Assembly: GCA_945946665.1 (NCBI GenBank)
Contig: CAMEWO010000001.1
Coordinates: forward strand, 186,001-250,000
DNA length: 64,000 nt
Direction: 5' to 3'
Source of the DNA: an uncultured Eubacterium sp.
GTDB lineage: Bacteria > Bacillota > Clostridia > Lachnospirales > Lachnospiraceae
Of this stretch, positions 26,451 through 34,428 are shown piece by piece (position 1 is the first letter of the stretch; every line of letters begins with the position of its first letter). The notes under the pieces were generated by a model, which was not told the DNA's origin, searched no databases, and saw only the letters and a program-made list of their open reading frames with translations. A program made the position numbers and the translations under genes.

Positions 26451-26810
26451 GTGTTGGTGGCATACGTAAATATAGGGATTAGGCTTTACAGCAGCGGACT
26501 GTGGACTCCCCTGCCCAGTGGCTTCATGGCTGTATTCAGTGTATAAAAAACACGAAGAGAATCTAAGTGTTGCGGCATATATGAATTACACTCGCTTATT
26601 TCAGCAACTGCCCTTCAACTCGCCCCTTTGGGGGCTCAGACAATCGGGCGGTTGCTGGCGAAGTGTAATCCATACATACCGCAGCACTAAGATTTCTTCT
26701 AAACGTTTTTTATACACTGAATACAGCCACGAAGCCACTGGGCGGTAGAGTCCACAGTCCGCTGCTGTATAGCCTAATCCCTATATTTACTCACACTCCA
26801 CCACCAAGGT
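26451..26810. repeat. Long imperfect palindrome 1 (~340-360 bp)
   Basis: Nearly the whole stretch folds on itself. GTAAATATAGGGATTAGGC from 26466 pairs with the complement ending at 26790. GCAGCGGACTGTGGACTC, AGTGGCTTC-TGGCTGTATTCA and TGTATAAAAAAC all recur inverted on the right. Weaker pairing (TTGGTGG with CCACCAA, 26454-26460/26801-26807) extends outward. The apex is CGCCCC-TTTG-GGGGC, centred at about 26628. The inner part is the same core as in palindrome 2, but inverted. Apparent ORFs inside (such as 26518-26748) are by-products of the palindrome. It could fold in RNA from either strand and act as a bidirectional transcription barrier. Confidence 0.93.
26552..26702 (-). repeat. Shared hairpin core, copy 1 (inverted orientation)
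   Basis: A ~150-bp core with two different arms around CGCCCC-TTTG-GGGGC. The left arm (26552-26626) carries GAAGAGAATCTAAGTGTTGC and ACACTCGCTTATTTCAGCAA. The right arm (26631-26702) carries GTAATCCATACATACC and GCACTAAGATTTCTTCT. Read on the minus strand it matches the core at 27022-27172, including which arm has the extra CTTATTT bulge. Confidence 0.88.
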
Positions 26811-26887
26811 ATGTACAGGAATAAATAAAAACAGGACTTAGAACTTTCAGAATCTGGGGCACCAACTGCACAGATTATGGCAGTTTT

Positions 26888-27080
26888 GACTGTACCCTTA
26901 TATATAAAAAGGTCACATTAGAAGAAATCTTAGCGCTGCGGCATGTATGGATTACACTTCGCCAGCAATTGCACGGATTATGGAAGCTTGGACTGTACCC
27001 TTATATATAAAAAGGTCACATTAGAAGAAATCTTAGCGCTGCGGCATGTATGGATTACACTTCGCCAACAACTGCACGAA
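26888..27080 (+). repeat. Left-arm direct repeats (period 103 bp, two copies)
   Basis: Copy 1 starts GACTGTACCCTTATATATAA at 26888, and copy 2 has the same start at 26991. Over about 85 bp they are almost identical, including AGAAGAAATCTTAGCGCTGC and GGCATGTATGGATTACACTT. They differ mainly near the end (CAGCAATTGCACGGATT versus AACAACTGCACGAATG). There is no spacer variation of the kind seen in CRISPR arrays. Confidence 0.92.
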
Positions 27081-27172
27081 TGTCTGAGCCCCGGTCAGGG
27101 GCGAGTTGTCGGGCAGTTGTTGAAATAAGCGAGTGTAAGCCATATATGTCGCAACGCTTAGATTCTCTTCGT
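27022..27172 (+). repeat. Shared hairpin core, copy 2
   Basis: Left arm (27022-27092) with TTAGAAGAAATCTTAGCGCT and GGATTACACTTCGCCAACAA, apex GCCCC-GGTCA-GGGGC, right arm (27098-27172) with CAGTTGTTGAAATAAGCGAG and CGCAACGCTTAGATTCTCTTC. The right arm has about seven extra bases (AAATAAG) that would bulge. The same asymmetry occurs in copy 1. Confidence 0.9.
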
Positions 27173-27329
27173 CGTGACCTTTTTATATATAAGGGTACAG
27201 TCCAAGCTGCCATAATCCGTGCAGTTGCTGAAATAAGCGAGTGTAAGCCATATATGCCGCAACGCTTAGATTCTCTTCGTCGTGACCTTTTTGTATATAA
27301 GGGTATAGCCAAGCCACCATAATCCGTGC
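27114..27329 (+). repeat. Right-arm direct repeats (period 108 bp, two copies)
   Basis: CAGTTG(T/C)TGAAATAAGCGAG begins at 27114 and again at 27222. Both copies run through GTGTAAGCCATATATG and TTAGATTCTCTTCGTCGTGA to TATATAAGGGTA(C/T)AG. The two right units are almost identical to each other, yet consistently different from the complement of the left units. The arms therefore duplicated as units. Confidence 0.92.
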
Positions 27330-27386
27330 AGTTGGTGCCCCAGATACTGAAAACTCCAAGTCCTATCTTTTTATTTTTTACGTTTC

Positions 27387-28472
27387 CTACATACCATAAA
27401 AGTCATCTGATGGCATGCTGCCACCGACTGACTGTGGATTCTGGCTGTATAATACAGAAAGATATGAGGAAATCTTTGCTTTGGCCTGGCTTCCTGTAAC
27501 AAATGTAATGTTGCAGAATGGGATGGCCTGCTTTGCCACTGAAGCTTTAAATATTCCGAATTCTTCCACCAGCTGTGCGGCATCATCCACATTAGAATTA
27601 ACATATTCTACTGACTGGCTGTACTCTTTCATAAACATATCAATGGCATTTTTATTGTTATTGTAATAATCTGAATTAACTGCAATAACTCCTGTTACTA
27701 CAGTACTTCCGTCATTATTCAGCTTCTCCCACTCCTTTGTCACATCAAGGACAATACGAATACTGTCTGACGTATTCATCACTGTTGTCACGTATGGCTG
27801 TGGAAGCATTGATACTGCTCCTTTTCCTTTGGAAGCCATAACTGTGGCAACCTCTGCTGCTTCGGATTTGAACTCAATAGTAACATCTTTATCAGGGTCT
27901 AATCCAGCTTTTGTAAGAAGATATCTTAACGTATACTCAGGTGTTGTACCCTTACCTGTAGTGTATATTGTCTTTCCTTTCAGGTCAGTGACAGAACGGA
28001 TACTCTCACCATTCTCAAGAATATACAATACTCCCAGAGTATTTATTCCCAACACCTTAATCTTACCATTGCTTTTGTTATACAGTGTTGATGCAGCGTT
28101 ACATGGAAGTGCTGCTATCTGGATATCTCCCTTGATTAATAAGGATGTAAATTCGTCAGCCGAAGCAGCTATGGTAAAATCATAGTTATTAGTAGTGCTT
28201 CCTTCTTTAGAATCTTTCATCAGCTTAACCATTCCGATGGCTGTTGGGCCTTTCATTGCTGCTATTTTCATGTCGGCAGGTACATATGTGGAAGTACTCT
28301 CTTCTGTGACAGCTGTTGTTTTAACATTGTCATTATTAATAGCACTGTTGCTGCTGTCAGCTGTCTTGGCACCACATCCTGCAAGGCTGGCAGCAAAAAT
28401 CACTATAGAAGCTGTCAAAGCAGCTGTCATTTTTCCTTTTAATATTTTTTCTTTTAATGATATTCCTCTCAT
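27387..28472 (-). CDS. ABC transporter substrate-binding lipoprotein (NMT1/SsuA-like)
   Basis: A 361-residue lipoprotein: basic N-terminus, hydrophobic segment and lipobox LAGC (about residues 29-32), a Ser/Thr/Asn-rich linker, then a type-2 periplasmic-binding fold like NMT1/SsuA/TauA proteins (TAIGMVKLMKDS, SLLIKGDIQIAALPCNAA, VTDLKGKTIYTTGKGTTPEYTLRYLLTKAGL). GGAGG lies 5 bases before the chosen ATG at 28472. No permease or ATPase genes are beside it. The permease/ATPase pair at 11.5-12.9 kb is of the matching family and lacks a binding protein, so the two parts probably form one importer. The ligand is not identifiable. Confidence 0.9.
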   Translation of the reverse strand: MRGISLKEKILKGKMTAALTASIVIFAASLAGCGAKTADSSNSAINNDNVKTTAVTEESTSTYVPADMKIAAMKGPTAIGMVKLMKDSKEGSTTNNYDFTIAASADEFTSLLIKGDIQIAALPCNAASTLYNKSNGKIKVLGINTLGVLYILENGESIRSVTDLKGKTIYTTGKGTTPEYTLRYLLTKAGLDPDKDVTIEFKSEAAEVATVMASKGKGAVSMLPQPYVTTVMNTSDSIRIVLDVTKEWEKLNNDGSTVVTGVIAVNSDYYNNNKNAIDMFMKEYSQSVEYVNSNVDDAAQLVEEFGIFKASVAKQAIPFCNITFVTGSQAKAKISSYLSVLYSQNPQSVGGSMPSDDFYGM

Positions 28473-28579
28473 ATTTTCCTCCATTCTGCAGACGCTTTAG
28501 CATCGAGAAATTAATTAATTGTAATTGAACATATTCGATTTCGCAAAGGAACAGCCAGGAACTTTTGCTACAGTTCGAA

Positions 28580-28621
28580 GAAAAGCAGCTTACGTCTTAA
28601 AACCAACGCAGGCTGCTTTTC
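28580..28621 (-). terminator. Probable terminator after purL
   Basis: GAAAAGCAGC (28580-28589) pairs perfectly with GCTGCTTTTC (28612-28621) across a 22-base loop. On the minus strand the 3' arm ends TTTTCTTCG, so the T-run is weak and lies inside the stem. Confidence 0.6.
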
Positions 28622-28675
28622 AAATCACAGAAACAATACGTAAATTATTAATTACTGTAATGTTCTACTTCTTAT

Positions 28676-31600
28676 TTACTTAAAATACTTTACACCTGAC
28701 TCGAATATCTTCATATCCTGCTCACCGTATATATTAATTGCCACTGAATCGCCACGTCTCTCTGAATGAGCCATCTTTCCCAGACACCTTCCATCCGGGC
28801 TTGTAATACCTTCTATAGCCATATATGAACCATTGATATTCCACTCTTCATCCATAGAAACATTGCCTTCAGGGTCACAATACTGTGTAGCTACCTGTCC
28901 ATTAGCAAATAATTTATCAAGCCATTCCTTAGGAGCTACAAAACGTCCCTCTCCATGAGATGCAGGATTGCAGTAAACACCGCCAAGTTCTGCTTCTGCA
29001 AGCCATGGACTCTTGTCAGATACCACCTTTGTATATACCATCTTAGATATATGACGGTTAATTGTATTGAATGTAAGTGTTGGTGAATTAACATCCTGTC
29101 CTGTAATTGAGCCATTAGGAACAAGTCCCAGCTTAATAAGGGCCTGAAAACCATTACATATACCAAGTGCAAGACCATCACGTTCATTCAACAGTTTCTC
29201 TACAGCTTCCTTCATCTTGGCATTTCGGAATGCTGTGGCAAAGAACTTTGCAGAACCATCTGGCTCATCACCTGCTGAGAATCCGCCTGGGAACATAATA
29301 ATCTGTGCCTGGCTGATTGCCTTTTCAAACTCATTAACAGAATCTCTGATACCTTCTGCATCAAGATTCTTAAATACCTTGACAATTACATCTGCACCAG
29401 CTCTTTCGAATGCCTTAGTACTGTCATACTCACAGTTAGTTCCTGGGAATACAGGAATGAATACTGTTGGTCTGGCAACTTTATTCTTACATACATATAC
29501 AGAGTCAGCCTTGTAAAGCCTGCTTTCAACAGGAGTTGTGTCTTTTGAAGCCTTAGTTGGGAATACCTTCTCAAGCTTATCCTTCCATACGCTTACTGCT
29601 TCTTCAACAGTAATTGAAACTTCCTTATATGTGAAAGCCTCATTATCCTTAACTTCACCAACCTTAGTATATGGACATGTTATTTCGTCAATTCTGTCTG
29701 CTGCTACTTCTGCCACAATACATCCATAACCTGGCGCAAACAGATCCTCTTCTTTAATGTCACTGCTTATTGCAAAGCCACAATGATTTCCGAATGCCAT
29801 CTTGCTTAATGCAGGAACAAGACCATTGCCATCAAGAACGTATGCTGCCTTAATAACACCATTAACAATAAGTGTATGTATATTGTCATATAATGTCTTA
29901 ATCTGCTCAAATACAGGAACATCGTACTCATCCTTCTGTATATCAAATCTGACAAGTGCATCTCCTGCGGTCTTTAATTCCGGAGTAATGATTTCTCCTT
30001 CCTTAGCAACATCAACTGCAAATGAACAAAGTGTTGGAGGTACATCAATATCCTCAAATGTACCAGACATACTGTCCTTTCCACCAATTGATGGAAGTCC
30101 AAAACCAAGCTGTGCCTCATAAGCACCAAGAAGGGCTGCAAAAGGCTGGCTCCAGCGGGATGGGTCCTCTGTCATTCTTCTGAAATACTCCTGGAAAGTA
30201 AATCTGATTTTCTTGTAATCACCACCTGCAGCAACAATCTTGGCAACAGAATCAACTATTGCATACATTGCACCGTGGTATGGGCTCCAGCTTGAAAGAT
30301 ATGGATCAAATCCATAGGCCATCATTGTAACTGTATCACACTTGCCCTTAAGTACAGGGAGCTTGGCAACCATAGCCTGTGTCTCTGTGAGCTGGTATTT
30401 ACCGCCAAATGGCATGAATACCGAACCAGCTCCGATTGAACCATCAAATCTTTCCACAAGACCTTTCTGCGAACACTCATTAAGGTCAGATAATGTCTTT
30501 AACCACTTTCCTCTTACATCAAGAACCTTCTCCGGCTTAAGGTAACAATCCTCCTTAGAAGGAATGTCAACCAGTACAGATGTCTCCTGATGCGCACCGT
30601 TAGTATCCAGAAATGCTCTTGAAATATTAACGATTTCCTTACCTCTCCATGTTAGTACAAGTCTAGGTTCCTCAGTCACAACAGCAACCTCTGTTGCTTC
30701 CAGATTCTCCTCTGCTGCATACTTAAGGAATTCTGCTACATCCTTCGGATCAACAACGCATGCCATTCTCTCCTGTGATTCAGATATTGAAAGCTCTGTT
30801 CCGTCAAGACCTTCATATTTCTTAGGTACTTTATCAAGGTCAACCCTTAAGCCGTCTGCAAGCTCACCGATAGCAACAGATACGCCGCCGGCACCGAAAT
30901 CGTTACATTTTTTAATTAATCTTGTAACTTCAGGTCTTCTGAAAAGCCTCTGCATCTTACGCTCTGTAGGAGCATTACCCTTCTGAACCTCTGCACCACA
31001 TGTATCAATAGATTTAGTAGTATGAACCTTAGAAGATCCAGTAGCTCCACCACATCCATCACGGCCCGTTCTTCCTCCAAGAAGAATGATAATATCTCCA
31101 GGGTCAGAATTCTCTCTCTTGACAGCTGCCCTAGGTGCTGCTGCAATAACAGCTCCAATCTCCATTCTCTTTGCAACATAATCAGGATGGTAAATCTCCT
31201 TTACATATCCTGTTGCAAGTCCTATCTGGTTACCATATGAGCTGTATCCGTGAGCTGCCTCTGTTACAAGCTTCTTCTGAGGCAATTTACCCTTTAATGT
31301 CTGCTGTATTGGTTTGGTAGGATCAGCTGCACCTGTGATACGCATAGCCTGATATACATAAGTACGTCCTGAAAGTGGGTCTCTTATTGCACCTCCAAGA
31401 CATGTAGCAGCGCCACCGAATGGCTCAATCTCTGTAGGATGATTGTGTGTCTCATTCTTAAAGTTTACAAGCCACTCCTCAGTCTTGCCATCTATCTCAA
31501 CAGGGACAACAATTGAACAGGCATTAATCTCATCTGACTCTTCCTGGTCATCAAGCTTTCCCTCTGCTTTTAACTTCTTCATTGCAAGAAGGGCAAGGTC

Positions 31601-32428
31601 CATAAGACATACGAACTTGTCCTTTCTTCCCTTATAAATCTCCTCCCTGTCAGCAAGATACTTCTTGTATGTTGCCTCCATAGGAGTTCTGTAATATCCG
31701 TCTTTGAAATTAACATCTACCAGTTCTGTGGCAAATGTAGTATGACGGCAGTGGTCTGACCAGTATGTATCTAACACACGAATTTCTGTTGTGGAAGGAT
31801 CACGCTTTTCTGTATCATGAAAATGCTCCTGGATAAACTTAAAATCCTTAAATGTCATGGCAAGACCAAGGGAATCATAAAGTTCCTTTAATTCTGCCTC
31901 AGGCATATCCTTGAATCCCTCAAAATAAGTAATATCAGGAGGTGCCGGAAAATCAGTTACAAGAGTATCTGGAATCTGGCTGTCTGCCTCTCTTGAATCT
32001 ACTGGATTAATACACAGTTCCTTAATCTTTTCCTTCTGGTCATCTGTAAGATCACCTGAAATAACATAGGTTGTAGCAGTTCTTATTACTGGAACCTCAT
32101 TCTCATTAAAGAACTTAACGCACTGTTCAGCGGAATCGGCTCTCTGGTCAAACTGTCCTGGAAGATACTCAACTGAGAATATAAAATCCTCTGGCTGTGC
32201 CTTGAATTCTGTCTCATACACATCATCTACCGGTGGTTCTGAAAATACTGTTGTAAGTGCCTTTTTATATGTCTCCTCTGAAAGGTTTTCAATATCATAA
32301 CGGATAAGGACCCTTACATCAGTAACAGACTTGATATTAAGATATCCTGTAATCTCATCATGAAGTTCCTTTGCATTAACAGCATAAGGCTTTTTCTTCT
32401 CAACAAATACTCTTTTAACGCTGCTCAT
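28676..32428 (-). CDS. purL: Phosphoribosylformylglycinamidine synthase (long form)
   Basis: A 1250-residue single-chain FGAM synthase of purine synthesis, with PurS-like N-terminal, two ATP-binding (AIRS-like) domains, and a C-terminal glutaminase. Visible motifs are DPSTTEIRVLDTYWSDHCRH, KNETHNHPTEIEPFGGAATC, LPSIGGKDSMSGT, and the glutaminase Cys in GLALGICNGFQALIKLGL with HGEGRF. This long type is usual for Clostridia with this operon style. Two ATGs (32431 and 32428) follow AGGAGG; I use the second for spacing (6 bases). It is flanked by its own promoter and a probable terminator, so it is likely monocistronic. Confidence 0.97.
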   Translation of the reverse strand: MSSVKRVFVEKKKPYAVNAKELHDEITGYLNIKSVTDVRVLIRYDIENLSEETYKKALTTVFSEPPVDDVYETEFKAQPEDFIFSVEYLPGQFDQRADSAEQCVKFFNENEVPVIRTATTYVISGDLTDDQKEKIKELCINPVDSREADSQIPDTLVTDFPAPPDITYFEGFKDMPEAELKELYDSLGLAMTFKDFKFIQEHFHDTEKRDPSTTEIRVLDTYWSDHCRHTTFATELVDVNFKDGYYRTPMEATYKKYLADREEIYKGRKDKFVCLMDLALLAMKKLKAEGKLDDQEESDEINACSIVVPVEIDGKTEEWLVNFKNETHNHPTEIEPFGGAATCLGGAIRDPLSGRTYVYQAMRITGAADPTKPIQQTLKGKLPQKKLVTEAAHGYSSYGNQIGLATGYVKEIYHPDYVAKRMEIGAVIAAAPRAAVKRENSDPGDIIILLGGRTGRDGCGGATGSSKVHTTKSIDTCGAEVQKGNAPTERKMQRLFRRPEVTRLIKKCNDFGAGGVSVAIGELADGLRVDLDKVPKKYEGLDGTELSISESQERMACVVDPKDVAEFLKYAAEENLEATEVAVVTEEPRLVLTWRGKEIVNISRAFLDTNGAHQETSVLVDIPSKEDCYLKPEKVLDVRGKWLKTLSDLNECSQKGLVERFDGSIGAGSVFMPFGGKYQLTETQAMVAKLPVLKGKCDTVTMMAYGFDPYLSSWSPYHGAMYAIVDSVAKIVAAGGDYKKIRFTFQEYFRRMTEDPSRWSQPFAALLGAYEAQLGFGLPSIGGKDSMSGTFEDIDVPPTLCSFAVDVAKEGEIITPELKTAGDALVRFDIQKDEYDVPVFEQIKTLYDNIHTLIVNGVIKAAYVLDGNGLVPALSKMAFGNHCGFAISSDIKEEDLFAPGYGCIVAEVAADRIDEITCPYTKVGEVKDNEAFTYKEVSITVEEAVSVWKDKLEKVFPTKASKDTTPVESRLYKADSVYVCKNKVARPTVFIPVFPGTNCEYDSTKAFERAGADVIVKVFKNLDAEGIRDSVNEFEKAISQAQIIMFPGGFSAGDEPDGSAKFFATAFRNAKMKEAVEKLLNERDGLALGICNGFQALIKLGLVPNGSITGQDVNSPTLTFNTINRHISKMVYTKVVSDKSPWLAEAELGGVYCNPASHGEGRFVAPKEWLDKLFANGQVATQYCDPEGNVSMDEEWNINGSYMAIEGITSPDGRCLGKMAHSERRGDSVAINIYGEQDMKIFESGVKYFK

Positions 32429-32477
32429 CATTTTCCTCCTGCTTATCTTAGTGAATAGCTTTATGTGAATAAAATGT

Positions 32478-32507
32478 ATTGTACCACATAGCTTAATAAT
32501 TTACCAA
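32478..32507 (-). promoter_or_regulatory. Probable sigma-A promoter for purL
   Basis: On the minus strand: TTGGTA (32507-32502), an 18-bp spacer ending TGG, and TACAAT (32483-32478), about 50 bp before the purL start. I see no purine riboswitch. Confidence 0.6.
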
Positions 32508-32528
32508 CAAAAAAACTAATGATTATTA

Positions 32529-33464
32529 TTATTCATGCATCCTTCTGATTATCTTGTAAACCACCTGGTTACTCATCACCGTTGGTGAAGTGTGGGCAAA
32601 GAATATTATTCCATCTGTCTGGCTTACAATCTGGGATTTGACGAATCCCTCACAAGGGTCAATAACCTCTCCTATAACATCTCCACGGAATACCGGGTCT
32701 CCCGGCTCCTTCAATCTTCTGTAGAACCCTCCGTCATAGGATTTTACAGCCATAAGGTCCTGTTCATGAATCACACTTGCAATATAACCGCTATGATTAT
32801 TATATTTTAATATTCCCATCCTTGTAAGGAACCTCAACACAGAAGAAACTGCCTGCCTTGCTGACTTATCATCAATATTATCTGTACTGTTGGTATATAT
32901 TGAAAATGCGTTGGTTCCAGTCATCTGCCAGTTATAATTAAGCGTTACCGTGTCCATTGGTTTAGGACTTCTTATGACAACATACTGAAGCCCGAAAAGA
33001 TTGGCAAGACTGGCACTCTGGAAACCAGTCTCCATCATTCTCACATGGGGAATAAAATCTCCCGGCATATAAAAGCTGGCAAACTGGATACCGTAATTAT
33101 ATCCTCCCACCTTCTCGAATAACATTGATGCAAACCTGTCCACCGTATCACCTTCCAGATTTCCCGGAAATCTTCTGTTAACATCTGTATTATCAATAGG
33201 CCAGAATCTTTTTCCCACATTGGCAGAATATTTATTTCCTGTAGGAACTACAAGAATCTCATGATTATGACTTATGGCGCCATGGCTTTCCAGTTCCTTC
33301 AACGCTTTTATAAGCAGAGAACATATATACATCTGCTGAATTTCATTGCCTCTCAAAGCACCAATGATACATGCCGACTTCTCTCCGCCACCGAATCTGT
33401 AGCCTTCAACCTCGAAATTCTCCCTGTACAGCCCCTTAAATGTAAACAAGCTTTCTTTTCTCAT
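32529..33464 (-). CDS. Aspartoacylase/succinylglutamate desuccinylase-like protein lacking metal ligands
   Basis: A 311-residue paralogue of the upstream gene. The first zinc motif, HGDE in the family, reads RGNE here (GALRGNEIQQMY), and the later DIHSS segment reads GIQFAS, so at least two metal-ligand His residues are lost. The rest of the fold is retained (VVPTGNKYSANVGKRFWPIDNTDVNRRFPG and the C-terminal beta domain ending in a swivel-like segment, IISQTDGIIFFAHTSP-type). It starts 2 bp after its neighbour's stop, with AAGGA upstream. It may be a regulatory or structural partner of the active-looking paralogue. The substrate is unknown. Confidence 0.8.
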   Translation of the reverse strand: MRKESLFTFKGLYRENFEVEGYRFGGGEKSACIIGALRGNEIQQMYICSLLIKALKELESHGAISHNHEILVVPTGNKYSANVGKRFWPIDNTDVNRRFPGNLEGDTVDRFASMLFEKVGGYNYGIQFASFYMPGDFIPHVRMMETGFQSASLANLFGLQYVVIRSPKPMDTVTLNYNWQMTGTNAFSIYTNSTDNIDDKSARQAVSSVLRFLTRMGILKYNNHSGYIASVIHEQDLMAVKSYDGGFYRRLKEPGDPVFRGDVIGEVIDPCEGFVKSQIVSQTDGIIFFAHTSPTVMSNQVVYKIIRRMHE

Positions 33465-33466
33465 TA

Positions 33467-34405
33467 CTATTCCTTCTTTCCGCCGTATACCCTTGCCACA
33501 AGTGAGCCCTGATATACAACAGGATGTTCTCTCAATGTGAATATGATTCCATCTACAGGAGATTCAATTCTCTGTACTATTCTTCCTGTAATAGGCTCAA
33601 TAACATCTCCAATGTGAGTTCCCATTCCTATAGCCCCAAGATTCTTAACTGCAGGAACAAATACTCCACCAGTACCTGATCTTAAGAATTCCACCTGTCC
33701 TTCTGTAGATATAATAGGCTGTCTTACAGAGATTTGTTCCCCTTCCCATATTCCAAGTTCAATCATCAGATTAAAGGTTCCCTCAATAAGCTGGTCACAA
33801 TACTCCTTGTTAATCCTGTTTCCCACTCCCATCTCAATGGCAAGGGTTGGAACATCCATATTATTAAGGCTGTATGCCAGCGTTGCATCAAGAACTGTCT
33901 TCGAGGAATATATCCAGACAAAATCAGTATTAATAATCTTGGCAAATGGGAGAAGTTTACTCTGGTTCTCCTCTGTAAGCCTTGCCTGGGGCATCTCTTT
34001 GATAAATATATTGCTGGAATGAATATCCAGGCAGAAATCACTGCCAATTATATTATCAATAATTCCTGCAGCCACATACTCTGCCACAGCTCCGTTATTA
34101 TCACCAGGAAAAGACCTGTTCATATCAAGTTCGAACATTGGTATTCCCCTGCTGCCAATATCAAGTCCAAGGGGATTCAGGTCTGGGTATATATCTACTA
34201 TTCCCTTAAGCTTTTCCGGATGGCTGTTAATTCTTCTGATTACTTCGTAACATATATACTGTCCGTCCAGTTCATCTCCGTGTATTCCAGTAACAATTGA
34301 CAGCCTTTTTTCCTTTCCTGAAAGGGTATCAGGAGCAAGTCTGTTCTTGTGAACAGTCCATTTTTCATGGACAGGCAGTTCAATCGATACAATCTCTTCT
34401 ATCAT
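33467..34405 (-). CDS. Succinylglutamate desuccinylase/aspartoacylase-family zinc hydrolase
   Basis: A 312-residue M14-like deacylase with intact metal motifs: VTGIHGDELDGQYIC (HxxE) and DFCLDIHSSN (distal His). It has the DMNRSFPG substrate segment and a C-terminal beta domain (IGMGTHIGDVIEPITGRIV). Family members cut N-acyl amino acids or related amides. This cytosolic subfamily is uncharacterised in Clostridia. GGAGG lies ~12 bases before the ATG. The gene is 23 bp after the FapA-like gene and 2 bp before its degenerate paralogue, so the three form a unit. Confidence 0.85.
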   Translation of the reverse strand: MIEEIVSIELPVHEKWTVHKNRLAPDTLSGKEKRLSIVTGIHGDELDGQYICYEVIRRINSHPEKLKGIVDIYPDLNPLGLDIGSRGIPMFELDMNRSFPGDNNGAVAEYVAAGIIDNIIGSDFCLDIHSSNIFIKEMPQARLTEENQSKLLPFAKIINTDFVWIYSSKTVLDATLAYSLNNMDVPTLAIEMGVGNRINKEYCDQLIEGTFNLMIELGIWEGEQISVRQPIISTEGQVEFLRSGTGGVFVPAVKNLGAIGMGTHIGDVIEPITGRIVQRIESPVDGIIFTLREHPVVYQGSLVARVYGGKKE

Positions 34406-34428
34406 AGTAATCTCTGTTCCTCCGCATA

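Larger units (their letters stand above)
26820..27376. repeat. Long imperfect palindrome 2 (~555 bp) with nested tandem copies
   Basis: The region is centred on GAGCCCC-GGTCA-GGGGCGA at 27086-27104. Its outer arms pair over CTGGGGCACCAACTGCA on the left (26854-26870) and the inverse at 27327-27343, with flanking A/T-rich ends (TAAAAACAGGACTT and AAGTCCTATCTTTTTA). Each arm contains two copies of a ~103-108-bp unit, so the structure is an inverted pair of tandem duplications. It fills the gap between the ClC gene and the lipoprotein gene, which converge on it. ORFs at 26943-27128, 27050-27322 and 27055-27312 are artefacts of the repeats. Confidence 0.93.

Noticed and set aside
26518-27322. Several ORFs of 60-90 codons inside the palindromes
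   Set aside because: They mirror each other on opposite strands because the DNA is palindromic, lack ribosome sites, and have repetitive low-complexity products.
26888-27329. CRISPR-like direct repeats
   Set aside because: The repeats are ~103-108 bp, adjacent, and without unique spacers of 30-40 bp; no cas genes are near. The only Cas4-like domain is in a helicase fusion.
33734-34300. Plus-strand 188-codon ORF opposite the aspartoacylase-like gene
   Set aside because: It lies wholly inside a gene with intact zinc motifs in the other strand and has no recognisable features.
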